Shown here piece by piece: positions 1-12,803 of a stretch of DNA of 64,000 nt. The stretch covers positions 1,650,630 through 1,714,629 of the forward strand of contig NC_052614.1 in assembly GCF_016545825.1 (NCBI RefSeq). The letters run 5' to 3'. The notes below the pieces were generated by a model that did not search any database, was not told the DNA's origin, and was given only the letters and a program-made list of their open reading frames with translations. Position numbers and translations under genes: made by a program. This DNA is from Eucalyptus grandis. Taxonomy: Eukaryota; Streptophyta; Magnoliopsida; Myrtales; Myrtaceae. Each line of letters opens with the position of its first letter. Positions within the stretch are counted from its first letter, which is position 1.

Positions 1-430
1 TGTTTTGGGGCAAACACGACAGAAACGGAGCAAGTACAGGAAAGAACGTTCGAATCGAAAGAAGGAGAGAGAGAGAGAGAGAGATCGTACGTCCGCCATG
101 AGTGATCTGGAAGAGAGCTCGAGCGTCGCGCACGGATCCACGCGCAGAGGAAGATCAAAGGTGGGAGCTTTTTCTTCTTTCGTGTTCCTTCGTTTCGGAG
201 GAGACTGTCAGAAAAACCAGGGTGGCTCGCTATTCGCCACTAGGAAGCACGCCTTCCAATTACCGTTCGCCACGTGTGACCACAGGGAACGACGCACATT
301 TTCCGGGCCGAAGAGAAAGCCCATTTGAAGTTCATTGCTTTTCCGACGGGGAAAATGGTAGAAACGGCAAATTAGGCGCTATTATATGCTGAGTTATATT
401 TTAAAATGCGATAGGTCAATATGTCCATAT
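1..430 (-). repeat. Duplicate of the FLX-like gene 5' block (left edge)
   Basis: This segment is a diverged copy of 4330-4620. Both have a GA run (62-85 here), then a minus-strand ATGGCGGA followed directly by a GT splice donor, then similar sequence about 70-250 bases further on. In the intact gene this block is the 5' untranslated first exon and promoter side. By analogy a tandem FLX-like paralogue, or its remnant, should run leftward out of the window. The homology was read by eye and is patchy; no coding exon of that paralogue lies inside the window. Confidence 0.5.
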
Positions 431-1424
431 GTTTATCCATCCTTTTTGGAATAAGAATTAAAGAGTTTAAGCGTTAACATGTTCGTCGTTATTTAATGAT
501 AAAGACGAATAACTTTGTTTCTATCGTTTACCATTTTAAGTTAACAGATTGAATATCACATCAATAGATTCTATATTAAACATATGAAATAGTTTAGGGA
601 CATTAAATAAATTAAAAGTGACATTGCATGTTGAACCGAAATTTAGAAATTATAGTATCATTTTTCCCTTTTAAAATCAGATAAAAATTGATAAAACAAA
701 AGTTACTGCAAGCGAATTAGTTTACACTCAATGATCCCGACAATTATATGAGGAGCCCCTTTATCTTATCCCAGTATCGTAACACCAAGGTAAACTGTTT
801 CTCTTGACTCGAAAGAGTATTGGATAATCAGAGGGGCAAACGCAGTTCAGAAGATAATTTTGGCACTTCTTTCAATTGATCATCGCCAAGGGATCTTCAT
901 TTCATTTCATGGTTCACAATTCCACCCAAATCACAACTGCCCTTCACTGAAATTCACCTTGCTGGGTTAATTCAAAATGAAGAAGCCTGGCGAACACGAT
1001 CGGTATGCTTCTTATGAGGCAAAGTACAGCTGAGTTTCTCGACCAACAACGGCATTGCGAGGTAAAGACGATCGGTTGCAGTCATTGTTGAGAACAGAAA
1101 CTTCATTGGTGCATTGACCAGCTGCAATGAAAGAGCGGAGTGAGCATGCTACTGCGAGAAGTCGTATAGACCGGTGGAGAGTAGCTTTCTTTGGATGATG
1201 CTTTTGAAAGGTGTTCAGTAGGAGAATAAGCAACAAGCATGATTTTAGAACTATGGACCAAAGTCTGCAAGAAAGAGAGAGAGAGAAATGGACAATGGGC
1301 ATGAGATTGTTTACCCCAAAAGATTGAGCTATCAAAACATCTAGTATACTATCATACATAAGGTCATGGCCAACATGTGCAAGACAATACAAGAAGCATT
1401 ATCGAATCTCAAAATCCTTGTCGT
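431..1424. other. AT-rich spacer and 3' flank of the FLX-like gene
   Basis: No gene is recognisable. Around 550-680 there is a copy of a dispersed AT-rich motif that recurs at 5040-5240. The stretch 1012-1424 lies just downstream of the minus-strand FLX-like stop codon and probably holds its 3' untranslated region. Short open frames here look random. Confidence 0.4.
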
Positions 1425-3048
1425 TCATCTCCCAACAAGTGAAGGGTCATATGTGCCTGCCCAGCCAACACCACTACTTGCACTAGCAATCGTCGCACCA
1501 CCCATCCCACCACCAGAAACTGCACCGCTGCTCCCACTGTATGGAATGGCTCTTTCTCCTGCAGCCTGAGGACCCATTTGGCCATGATGAGCTCCCAAAC
1601 CATCAACATAGGGGCTGCTACTTTGTAGTCGGGCCACACTCGAGGGACCCGGGTTTGAAAGGCCAACACCACCCTGGGGGTTCGGTGCTTAATTACATAT
1701 TAATGACAAAGATTTGTCAGATGGAGCAAATAGAGATCCTGGAAGAACATTGAGACATATAATCAGCTAATTCAACAAGGGCAAGACTACTAACCATATG
1801 CCATCTTCTCAACATACACAACACCAACACGCAACTTCTCTACTTCTCTTGCCATTGAAATCAAGTTCTGCTCCATCGCTTGCATTTGCCGTACTTTCTC
1901 TATGTTCAAACTCTTCTCATACTCGAATGTAGTGCTACAGATACAAGGAGAATAAAATTATCAGAAAAATCCAGAAATTTCTAAAATTTGTCTCTAGGAT
2001 ACATCAGTCCTATTATTTACACTCATATCGACAAGATGCACAGGTCATGCTGCCCAAACTGATCCGTTTTGGAAAGTACTTCAGGTAAAATTCTCATCAT
2101 GCAGAACACAAATGGAAAGTAACAAATGAAAGTACAACCTTTAATAAGAAAGTTATACAGCAAATGAATGTAGATCAATGCTAGGTACCTAATTTTTTGA
2201 AATCTTTCTTACCATTTCTTCAACAACCAAAAGTGCCTATTCATCCATTTTAGTCTACTAATATGTGTATTAAGCAGAGAGTGTGAATTGAACGTCAGGG
2301 AAAGTGTCCACTCTTTATACTTGTCATTACTTATTTATATTCAGCAGCACCAGTCAAAATTGCCTATAATTAGTTGTTAGCCTAAAATTGTATTCTACCT
2401 AAAACAGAAAAGCCTTCCAAGTCTATCATTAACATGACATTTTTTCTGTTCAGACATCACTTATTAATGCAAACTCATGACTCACCGTAGTCTTTGGTGT
2501 TCTCGCATCAAGCCATCCAGTTCAGCATGCAAATGGTGCAAGCTCTCGGCATCAAGCAGTTTTTTATTTAGCTCCTCTTTTGCCCGTTGAATTTGCACAA
2601 TCAGCTCTTGTCTTGCAGCAACTAAACTTTGTGCCTCTTTGTGTGCCTTCTGTAGGTCATTTCTCACACTCTCCCCTGCTCTTATGTCTGCTTCGAATTT
2701 TGCTATTTTATCCAGCAACACCCTCATCTGGATGTCACTTTCAGTCTGCGTGCTTTTAATATGTGCCTTAAGTTGGTGTACCTCCTGCTGAGCAGCAACA
2801 AGCTCCTGCCTTAAAGCTACATGGGTGGTGGCCATTCTATGATTTTCTTTGGCAAGTTGATCAATTTCTGCACTCTGGGCCAGAATCTTATTTTCCAAAA
2901 GTTTGAGGGAAGGAGGTAATGGTTCCAATGGCCGACTGCTAGCAGGCAGAGGAACTAAGCCAGTATATGGACCATGCCGCATTAAACCTGGTGCTTGACT
3001 AGATCGTCCATCAAGAAGGGAAGTTCGAAGATGTTTCCTTGAAGACAT
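1425..3048 (-). CDS. FLX-like (FLC EXPRESSOR-like) coiled-coil protein, 3 coding exons
   Basis: Coding exons 2486-3048, 1795-1934 and 1425-1687 join in phase to 321 residues. All junctions are GT-AG; the last acceptor at 1688 was chosen because it alone keeps the frame. The start is MSSRKHL at 3048; in-frame codons upstream run back to an acceptor at 3084, so the first intron lies in the 5' UTR. The N-terminus is basic and Pro-rich, followed by a long heptad coiled coil (about residues 55-230) with the family segment LENKILAQSAEIDQLAKEN, then a Gly/Ala/Tyr-rich tail ending DPSLVGR. Arabidopsis FLX and FLX-like proteins work with FRIGIDA in a nuclear complex promoting FLC expression. Outside Brassicaceae the role is less certain. 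The subfamily (FLX-like 1-4) is not resolved. Confidence 0.85.
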
Positions 3049-4353
3049 TCTGTAAAGTTCTGATGGTTCAGTCACAGGAATTCCTGAAAAATCAAATTCA
3101 TGTTAAAGACAATTTGCGAGTAAAAAAAAACTCATCTGGGTCATGGGTGACCAGATATAGCAATCAGGCCACCATCTGCAACCCTCAAAGGAGAGAAAAG
3201 TATAAAATGAGAAAGCTTCAAATTTACTTGAGCCAGGACAATATCGATTGCCTCTAATCTTTTAGTAGATAAAGGTAGCAACCTACTAATATTACTTAAA
3301 GACTCTGCAGCATAGAAGCTATATAAGAAAAGAAGCACCAAATAGCTACAATATATTCCAAAGGCCAAGAAATTGTGTGGATGCTCTTCTCTTTGACATC
3401 TTCTCAGCTCAAGACTCTCTGTCTGAGCCAACTATCCAGCTATTCGAGGGCCCATGCATTTAAAAACCAAACAGATAAATGCTTGAAGGATAACTTAGTA
3501 GGCTTGCCCTGGTAGACCATTGATAGACCAGGTGCCACCCAATATCTATCATCAATTTGTCACCAACCTTTAGCATGCTTCCGCCCAAAGCAGAACTCCA
3601 ATAGTACATCACTTGAATGCTAACAGCAGTGGCAATGCTAAGAGATTTTTTGCGATGATAGAACAACAGGAGCACATTCATTGCTAGAGCGTTTGCATTC
3701 TCAGAAATCTAGAAAAAGGCCACAAGCAGAAACAATCCGGAACATCCGGCCCTCATAAAAGATACGGCGTTTCTTGATCCAAGAAAATGCTATCTTAGTC
3801 ATGATGGAGACAAGGTGGTAAAAGGGTTTCCCAAAAAGGTTCCATTTGCAACACGGAACATCCATGCTAAAATCAGACTGAAAATTACACGAAAATCTGC
3901 TTTCTTATTCAACACAAACCCATCACAAGTTAGAACTCATCGATCCCATCAACCTCCAGCACAAGAAATTCAACCCGACCAAACCCACCGAGCAAATTCT
4001 CAACAAAAACAAATGGCTCAATTCTCATAAAGCTAAAAACTTTGATCACAAAATTCAAGCCACAACAAACCGCCGGCCTACCCATCAAGCTAAAAGGCAG
4101 CAAAATAACTGAAAATATAAGAAGAAAAAGAAAAAACCGAAGCTTTCGCTGCCACCGCATCCTATCCGACATATACGAACACGAATCAAGATCGGAGCAC
4201 CATGATAATCCCTCCTCTGTTTCTTTCTCAGTTTTTTTTTTTTTTCTCTCCAGTCAAATTTGACAGCCATACTTACGTCGGAAACCGAGCCAGTAAAAGC
4301 ACGACCACCCAAGTGAAGCGTAGAGAGAGAGAGTGAAAGAGAGAGATCTTTAC

Positions 4354-4369
4354 CTCCGCCATGAGCGAG

Positions 4370-4406
<37 letters not shown>

Positions 4407-4450
4407 CAGTCGTGCAGAGATGCTGACGCCGGGAGGATCAAATTCAAAGG
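4354..4450 (-). promoter_or_regulatory. Putative 5' UTR exon of FLX-like gene with uORF and CT microsatellite
   Basis: On the minus strand a CT/GA microsatellite (4371-4403) is followed by ATGGCGGAG and a good splice donor GTAAAG at 4353. Splicing to the acceptor at 3084 would make a 6-codon upstream ORF (ATG at 4362, stop TGA at 3074-3072) ending 24 bases before the main ATG. The exon's 5' limit is not determined. The CT-rich leader is typical of plant 5' UTRs. Splicing of this exon is inferred, not seen in transcripts. Confidence 0.5.
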
Positions 4451-4604
4451 TGGGTTCTTCGTTCCTTCGGGGAGACTCCGAATCTGAAGACCGACCGAAG
4501 ACTTGGAACAAACGGGAGTTTGGGGTTCCCTTGAAACCGAAGCCTAACGAGCCCATGAAAGATATGGCCCAAGTGGGATTATGCGTTTTGTATTGAGGGA
4601 AGTA

Positions 4605-5809
4605 AATGATTTGAAAATACTTTTTATTAAAAATAAATATTCATAAAATTTATAAAATGAACGGATGAAAAATATTCTTATAGTTCACGAAAATATTTAG
4701 ATATAAATTGTTATCGATAATAAAGACATTCAACTAATTATTTCAACTGTTTAAACGATTATTTTGAGAAAAATGATTTTCAAATTATTTATTTTTCAGT
4801 AAACAAACTGATAAAAGATTGGGAGGGCAATTTGTTTTGTACCATACATATGGTGTGCAATCGACTTGAGGGACAAATGGGATAGGATGATAGGATCATT
4901 GATGTACATAAAATAAATAAATAAAGTTTCACCGCATCCTTGCATGAAAAATAAGGGGATGATAGCATAAATGGCTTTTGAATTTTAATGATGTCCCTGA
5001 ATTTTTTATTTGTGCAATGTTGTCTCCAAACTTTTACTTTATGAACCATCAATAAATGTTCAATGTAATTCATATATTATATGAAAATGTTTAAAGATTT
5101 AGGGATTACATTAAATTTATTAAAAGTTTAAGAACGGCATTGCAAATTGAACCAAAGTTCAATAACTATATTAAACAAATTAAGAATGACATTGCATATT
5201 AGATCAAAACTCAAAGACAATTTGTGTCACTTTTCCAAACATATAGGTTCATTGATCATGTCAATGAGTTTTGTTGTCAAATTGGTAATTAATTTTTGTG
5301 TTTCTTTTTACCATGGCGATTATGTTCGTTCTAAATGGAAATCAATACGAGTGTAGAACGTATAGTAGACGGGAGCATTTATTTGATGATGAACAGAATT
5401 TTAGATTCTTAATTGGTAATAAATTTATCTTATGTTTTGTGTATGAACAAGTCTTTTATACATATTCTCCTTAATGAATTTCACTACAAATAACAGTGCA
5501 TTTATTTCACTAAAAATTTATGAAAAAGGAAAATATTTTTTATGAAAATTCATTTTTTCAGAGAATAGTTAGTTTTTCACTTGTGGAAAGTGATATTTTT
5601 CTTATTAGTAGAGGAAGTTGTTTTCCCATAATTTAAGCTTGTTGTTTTCGATTCATGAAAAATGTTTTTTGTAAATTGATTAGTTTTTCATTATCCAAAC
5701 ACTGAAAAAGTCAGAAAACAATATCCCAAAAATGGTTTTCCTTCAAACACACCAAGTGAATTGTCACAAATTAGTTTTTTGGACTTTTACATGTTTGGTT
5801 TGCTAAAAT
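4605..5809. repeat. AT-rich dispersed repeat sequence
   Basis: No gene is recognisable. The part at 5040-5240 contains two head-to-tail degenerate copies of an AT-rich motif ('agggacattaaatnaattaaaag...cattgca') that is also seen near 560-680. This suggests an old dispersed repeat of unknown class. The solo LTR at 5810 is inserted in this older sequence, which resumes after 8750. Confidence 0.35.
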
Positions 5810-8744
5810 TGTGACATCCCGATTTTCCAATTCTATTTTCAATAAATTGAAACGGGCATTTCGTTGGCACGCATATAGTTCATTTCCTTGAGTCGGCCAC
5901 TCATGTGAAAACTAGTTTATCAGGTGAAGCCGTTAAGAAATTCTAATGCATCGGACTCAAGAATTTGACTAAGAAACGACCTTTCGACCGAGTTAATCTG
6001 CAAAGGTCATTACGGCACAATTAAAAATCGATTAGAGATCGGAGATAAGTTAACTCTACAGAGGCATGTGACAGGTGTGGGTGATTCCACAAGATCGCAC
6101 AATTCTTGTCGATCGGCACTTGACCGACTTTTCTATCGATTTGGTACCCTGCGTCCGTATTTGAAATCTTGAGATTACCCCAACAACTGAAAGTCGCCAA
6201 TGTTTCAAAGATATACATTGTGGCTTGAGATGATCAACCACAAGTCAAATACATGAACATTTCTAAAGGCTACCTGGTAGGTTAGGCCGCGCTAGTATCG
6301 TGCCAAAGTGAAATTAACTGTAGAATTGAAATCGAATTCAGAAATTAGAAGTCTTGGTGTGTCACAAATCATTTTAGGAATATTAACTCATCTTCATAAG
6401 ATTTTTCATGTAATTAGAATTTTTCAGCGATTAAATCAGAGAATGGCTAATTTGGCTCGAGAAATTAATAGGCCCACATTTGATCGCGCTTTTGGAACTT
6501 AAGTTGGTTTTACGGACAAGTGAAGATGTGAATTGAAGTGTGGAGACATTGGATTAATTTTATAGGCTTCAATTGGACTCAATTGGAAGAGAATCGAATA
6601 GAATTGAAGAATTTAATGTACGAGAATTTAGGCCTCGGCGGAAAAAGAAATTGAACTTATTGAAGAAAGGTTGTGGAAGATTTGGGATACTGAAGTATGA
6701 CATCATATGATGTCATGGTAGTTGGGCCATATTGAAGGAGAGCTTGACAAGTGGCAAGTGCTAATTAGTCCTCAAAAAGTGAGGAGGTCCCACCACCTTC
6801 TTCAACCTTGAGAAGAGAGAGAAAGGGGGGGGAGAGGATGCGCGACCGGCCAGGCCAGCCCGACGCCGCCCCTTCGCCGCCCACCCGGCCGCTCGTCGCC
6901 GGCCGTCCGCACCCGCTCACATGCCGTTATCGCCGCCGCCGCTGCGCGTCTACCCCGCGCCGCTCGTTGGCCAGCTCGTCTCTCCGCTCCGCCTCGGCCC
7001 GCGCCTCCAGCCCTCCGTCCAGCTGCTGTTCAGAGCCAGCTCGCCGTCGCCAAGGTCGCCGGGAGACCCGCCGGAGCTGCCGCCTCACCCGCACGAGCTG
7101 CCGCCGCCCTCCTCCGCCCATTCCGACGCCGGATCCGCCCTCTCGGCCCCAAATCAATAGTTGCAGAAAATGGGTATGGCAGCGGACGTTTGACCCGTTT
7201 TGGCCGGCTTTCCGGCCCGGATGCTCGGCCTGCGTTGAGAAAAGTCGATCCTTGCGTCGTCCTCGTCGTTTTGGTTTGTTCGGCTCGTTAATCTGGTAAG
7301 TTTGACTCACTAAATCTTGATTAAAGAGTTAATGATGCATAAGTGTGCTTAGTCTACCTTGCTTAAGATTAGGTGGATAGTTTAGTTTATTTAATTGTGA
7401 TTTGGATTAAGAAGTTTGTTTAATTTAAAGTGTGTTTAATTAAAGCTAATAGAGTTATTTAATAATAAGCCTTGATGTGATATAATAGGGTTTTATTTTT
7501 GAATAATTTAATTGTTTTGAAATTCTGGAATTTATAATATTATATTATATTCTGAAATTATTAAAATATTATTATTTATAAAAAAATAAAAAATTATTTT
7601 GATCCCAGATTCTCAGAATTTCGTGTGATCGATCTTTCTGTGTATTCGGATTTCGAAATTGATGGTTAGATATTATAAATTGAGTGTGGATCACTAAAAA
7701 TATGGATATTATTATTTAATTAGTTTTCGGAATAAATTTAATTATTTGTTAAATTTCGAGAATTTCGTCGGGACTTTATTCTCTTAGAATTTCGTGTTAA
7801 TTTTTATTGTGCATTTAGACTTTGAAATTGATGATTGGTTATGGCAAATTGAGTGTGATTGGGATAAATATGGATTCTTTATAAAATCCTAAGTGTGGAA
7901 ATTGATGGGAGATTGACCGTGATTAACCACCTATTAGAAGTTGTGCCCAAGTGTGATTGCCACCTATGATTAACCACCTATTAAAGGTTGTGCCCATCGG
8001 CCGAGATCTACCACCTAATCAAAGGTCGTGCCGAGTGGGGCCGTGATTGCCATTGATTGTTAAACCTTCCTATAGGGCCGTGATTGGGAGCAGTGATTGA
8101 TTTGCTATAATGACATGTAATCTGCGGAGTCGATTGATCGTTGAAACGATCCAAATGGTTGAATTGTTCTGATAATGTGATTGTGCCATAGTTGTTTGGT
8201 TATCATAATTGCACGTGGTTGAATTATATGAACTGTGCTAACCTGCAAATGAAAACTAATGCGAGGTAAGTCTTACGTGTGATGTAGCTAGGCCACCCGG
8301 GCATATTTTTTTTCTAATAGGGGTTTAGGGGTTAAACTTGCTGAGACATCGTCTCATCCCGGTTGTGGGATTAAAATTTCAAGTCCCTAGTGGACGGAGC
8401 GACCAGATAGCTTTGGTTGGCCTTGAGGATTGAGGAGTTGCGGAGGTAAAGTCATAAGAATTGGAGAACTTGTTCGACTTGTAGGTCGTAAGACAGTTCC
8501 TTTTTAAGAGCCGGTCTTTTGTAGACTTTTGACCCTAGACCTCTATTTGTAATTCAGTTGAATTATGAAAGTGTTATGTTGTGGTTTTGCTTCCTGCTTG
8601 TCTATCCCATATTTCATGGTTAGGGGATTTGTTTCGCTTCTACATGCGTAATGAAATGAATGGGGTCGACAATACTACCTGGGAATGTCGCATTTGCATG
8701 ACCATTGGTGGGATGTTGGCATGCTCGAGGTTTGCGGTGTGACA
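5810..8744 (+). mobile_element. Solo LTR, 2.9 kb, chromovirus-type Ty3/gypsy termini
   Basis: The element starts TGTGACATCCCG and ends GGTGTGACA. It is flanked by a perfect 5-bp duplication AAAAT (5805-5809 and 8745-8749), which fixes both borders. There is no internal domain or second LTR, so this is a solo LTR left by LTR-LTR recombination. A very GC-rich stretch at 6810-7160 makes open frames in several readings with no recognisable protein. The TGTGACATCCC start is typical of chromovirus LTRs; the lineage is inferred. The last ~240 bases resemble the LTR scraps at 29381 and 35323. Confidence 0.8.
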
Positions 8745-8749
8745 AAAAT

Positions 8750-10230
8750 TATCAATCAACAGAAAATCATTTACGGTAAAAGAAAGCATAGTGCTTAAAG
8801 TTAGCAAAATGAATTTCATAATTTGAAAAGAAACAAAATATTTTATAAAAAAATTTAGGAAATTTTTTTTCGTTTTCATGATTTTTTTTTTCTGGAGCGA
8901 ACATATGTCAATTGAAGGTTCGGCTGGTATTAGTAGGTCAAGTTACAAGTCTGAGTTCAAGTTTACTGGCTTAACTGTGGGATAAAAATCAATCATTGTT
9001 TTAGAGAGCAATCTTTCAATTTTTCATCCCTTATTTTTCTCCACTGAAAACTTCAGCAACACTTGGTACTCCATAATTAGTTGAACTAAAAAATCTCACG
9101 GTACTTCCGAAGCACCCAAAAATCCTTTAACTTTTATAACTCTAAGCAATATTGCGATCTATTTCCTCTTTACAAGAAGATTTTTATAGCGAGTGAACTA
9201 AGGGCATTTGTCATACATTCAAATTCAGACAAGTCCATTATTCTCAAGGTACTTTTATCAAGTGTTCTGATTGATCAGCACGCATGGACAATGAAAGTAA
9301 TTCTTTATCGTGTATGGTTAACAAGTGTCCCATAAGCCCTTGATATCAATATCCTATTTGAACTATATTGATTTTTTCATTGCGAAAGATTCACATATAA
9401 CTTCCAATCCTTTTTCATAATCTTAATTTGGATGGAGAAGGATCCTAGTTGACCTTGGTCCCCAAGTCCCTTGTGGTACATTAATCATATCTCGACTTGG
9501 AGAAACTTAGGCTAACAATATGTATTCCGTGTATAAATATAGAAATTTTAGAAAGCTTTAAGTTACACCAAGAAACATTCGGTTCAATGAGGTAGCTAAA
9601 GAGAAGCTATGGAAAAATTATCCATTTAGACTTAAACCTATTATATATATGCTAATTCAATCTTTTGCCAACCATGTCAATGATTTTTGCAAAAATTAAC
9701 CAAAATGACTACAGTAGAATTTTATATAAAGGTGTAGGACTATATTAGCAAAATTGAAAAGATAAAGACTAAATTAACATCTGTACAATAGGTTTATGAC
9801 TTATTGGACATTTTTTACGAGAAACAATAATAAGCTCGGTAAGATAAAGGTCCTACACAATTCAAAGAGGCAACATTGTAATCGACTCTATCAATCATCT
9901 CTTATTCTAAGCGTTGACATTCCAGAAATATCCAATTCTTTGCATCAAATTATTGCGAGCTTATGTATCATACTTCCACTATGATTTGTGGGAACAAATG
10001 GATCGGTTGTACGCACCATCCAAATCCAAAACTTATGACGAATATATTATGTAGAAGACACAAGGCGTTCTTGGCCACAAAATTTGGCCAGCTAAACCCC
10101 AAAATCGCCAACCAAACAAAAGCTGAAGCAATCCGCATGCTCTCTCCACTTTCTTCATTGCGGCTCCCGACACGCGTACTCTCACTTTGAAGTGCTCCAC
10201 CATTCGTGGCATACCAACTTCTCTTTTTGT
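8750..10230. other. AT-rich intergenic region
   Basis: No gene or RNA is recognisable. The open frames are short and unlike known proteins. The right end, from about 10090, is the promoter side of the Gly/Ser-rich protein gene. Confidence 0.4.
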
Positions 10231-10233
10231 TGC

Positions 10234-10240
10234 TATAAAT
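10234..10240 (+). promoter_or_regulatory. TATA box of the Gly/Ser-rich protein gene
   Basis: TATAAAT followed by AG lies 131 bases upstream of the chosen ATG at 10371. The spacing allows a leader of roughly 100 bases. Confidence 0.6.
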
Positions 10241-10370
10241 AGCAGTGACCCCTCACATTGTCCATCTCACAGCATAACTTCAGCAGTTGATACAAAAACA
10301 TAGGAAAACAGTGCGTGAGTTCGACTCCCCTTGGTATCAGCAGGTAGATTGTCTCATTTGGGTCATCGCA

Positions 10371-10811
10371 ATGGCCGGTTTCAAGTGTTTATCCCTCGGG
10401 GTGCTGCTCGTTTCCACTCTTTTTATGTTGTCTGAAAGTAGGGTGGCAAGGAAGGACCTGGGCCTGGACCTCGGGCTTGGAAACTTGGGGATTGGTGCTG
10501 GTGCTGGTGTCGGGATAGGCATTGGCGTAGGTGGCGGTGGCGGCGGCTCAGGAGCGGGTGCTGGGTCAGGCTCCGGTTCTGGATCCGGGTCTAGTTCAGG
10601 ATCGGGGTCAGCGTCTTCATCAGGTTCAGGATCGGGCTCTGGGTCCGGGTCGTCTGGAGCTGGATCTGAAGCCGGTTCATATGCTGGATCTCACGCGGGG
10701 TCCCAGGCCGGGTCAGGGTCAGGGTCAGGATCTGGTGCTGGGTCCGAGGCTGGCTCATATGCTGGTTCCTATGCGGGGTCCAGGGCCGGATCTGGAGGGC
10801 ATGGCAAATAA
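10371..10811 (+). CDS. Secreted Gly/Ser-rich repeat protein
   Basis: A single-exon gene of 146 residues. The start MAGFKCLSLG was preferred over upstream in-frame codons because it begins a clear signal peptide (Leu/Val-rich core, residues 5-20, cleavage expected near residue 24). The mature protein is low complexity: a DLGLDLGLGNLGIG-type lead, a poly-Gly patch, long Gly-Ser dipeptide runs, and two copies of a motif with GAGSEAGSYAGS (about residues 98-109 and 124-135). It ends GGHGK. This fits plant glycine-rich extracellular or cell-wall proteins, which are structural and have no catalytic residues. A TATA box lies upstream, but repetitive composition limits any homology claim. Confidence 0.7.
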   Translation: MAGFKCLSLGVLLVSTLFMLSESRVARKDLGLDLGLGNLGIGAGAGVGIGIGVGGGGGGSGAGAGSGSGSGSGSSSGSGSASSSGSGSGSGSGSSGAGSEAGSYAGSHAGSQAGSGSGSGSGAGSEAGSYAGSYAGSRAGSGGHGK

Positions 10812-12355
10812 GCATGTGTTGTGTTGTTATATCGCCTCAATCACAGATGTATTAGTCCAAGAATCACTATGAATAAATATGTTATGGGAGAGTGCCAGTG
10901 GTGGTTAATCACTTCATATATTTTATGTCTTTTGAACCACTTTGGGTTTGATCTCAGTGTCTACATCTTACTTTGATTCAAATAATATTAATGATTATCC
11001 ATGTCCATCGCTGCACTTTGATTACATCGAAACAAAGTGTTTTATCTCATGACGAGAAATCATGGCGAGTCTTTTTCTCACGGAATTGGAGAGCAGTGCT
11101 CCCTTTAAAAGATTATCAGTAAGATTCATACATGTGAAGCCAGATCTAATATTGTCCTGAGTATGTCATTTGGCCGAGTAAATAAGATTTTTGCCTATGG
11201 CTTGACAGTAGACTAACTCGAGCCAAACAGAAGCTGACATAGATATGTATAAACACCTTTCTTGAACAAGTTCAGCAGCAACACAAGAACTTAGATGAAC
11301 TAAAATACAGATTAATTTAAACAGGAACAGAAAACGTTTGAGACAGATGAACTCCAAGATTCCTATTGAAATCACTAAACCAGTTGGACCTCGTTGCCTC
11401 TCTCATGGGCTAAAGTCCATGATACGCAATAGCTCAGGATCTTTAGCAAGGTAAGATTTTGAGGTGCGAATGGGCAATAATAATCATAGCCAAGTAGCAT
11501 CGCGTGAAAAGATGTCGACGTCGAAAATGGGGACATTCTCAGTCTGCCGGTGCTTATCGATGCGCATGCCAAAAGGGACGCTTGGCATTGCGCGAGCAGA
11601 AGATTGATATGAGTCTAACATATAACCACTGCAACCGTTGAAGAAGATAATCTTCTTTTGAAGGCATGCTAAAGCAGTCCAGCTCCCAAAGTCAACCGAA
11701 GAGGCAATGTAGAACCGTGATGGATATGATCAATTTCCTTTGACCTAAGAAGAAAATGACCTTCGTGCGAAGGCAGCTCTCGGCCAATGAGAGCAGGAGT
11801 CAAGCATCAAATTGTTTGAAGCCAACTCAGTTTCTTTGAAGTGACATAATTAATAAGAAGCGCATAATAATAATGATAATGATAACGATGATGACGATGA
11901 TGATGATAAATAAATAAATAACAAATAAAGAGAGATCCGGATGCTTCTTTCCCTTACAAAAACCAGCTTGCTTTATTCGAACGCTAGAAGGCCGTTTGAT
12001 TGCATTTATTTTTGTTTCTTTGGATAAAATAAAATTATTTAACTTTTTTTTTTAACTTTTTTGCATTTTTTTTTATAGAAATGATGTTTGGCTATGCCTA
12101 GTAACAAATGTTTGCTTAACACCATTTTATGAAATATGCATGACAATTAGCTGTGCTTTGTTTATTTTATTGTCCATTATATAGTCACTTAGTTTCCATT
12201 AATAAAAATAATAATCTAAGCCGGTAAAATTATTTCAAATTGATTATTATCTTCAACATGGATTATAATTTGGGAAAAAACCTCATCAACACCCAAACAA
12301 GAATTCTGATATTTAAATACAAAAGAAATGATATGAGTATACAATCCATTGTTCA
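10812..12355. other. Intergenic region with trinucleotide-rich microsatellite
   Basis: No gene is recognised. An imperfect AAT/GAT-type microsatellite lies at about 11850-11925, ending in AAATAAATAAATAAC. The region around 11040-11800 is less AT-rich than its surroundings but shows no long conserved frame. Confidence 0.4.
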
Positions 12356-12356
12356 T

Positions 12357-12803
12357 TGATTATATGAGGGGAAAAGCCACAATGAAACTCAAAATATACC
12401 TACCGTGATACATTCACCCTAAATATTTTATTGCGACATAGAAAGTCACTAATTATGTCAATTGTAACACATTTATCCTATATTTTTTCTTGTGACATAA
12501 AAAACCTCAAATGTATATCTATGTAATACATGTACTTTTCATTAAAGTTCTATCAAATGATTTTTCATTCAAAATAACGTCGTTTTTATTTTATTTAAAC
12601 CACCTAGGCACCATTGTTAACATAGTTTGTCTTTCACCATTCATGAAGGTAGATTTTTTTATGGTGCTTGTCGACGGAATGTTGATATATGGTAACTATG
12701 TCACACATGTACAAACTTGAGATTTTTGATGTCACAAAAAATGTTTAGGATAAATATGTCACAATTGACATCATTTAGTTTTTTGGAGGTTTTTTCCCTT
12801 ATA
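12357..12803. mobile_element. Foldback/MITE-like inverted-repeat element
   Basis: The left arm (about 12363-12530) and right arm (about 12700-12800) are imperfect reverse complements. Both carry, in opposite orientation, the series GTCAATTGT, TTTATCCTA and TTGTGACAT, and end in GAGGGGAAAAGCC versus GGTTTTTTCCCTT. The spacer holds unrelated AT-rich sequence. No target duplication could be fixed, so the superfamily is unknown. Confidence 0.5.

Noticed and set aside
6808..7310. GC-rich frames (163 and 127 residues) on both strands
   Set aside because: Located inside the solo LTR at 5810-8744; Arg/Pro/Ser-rich composition only.
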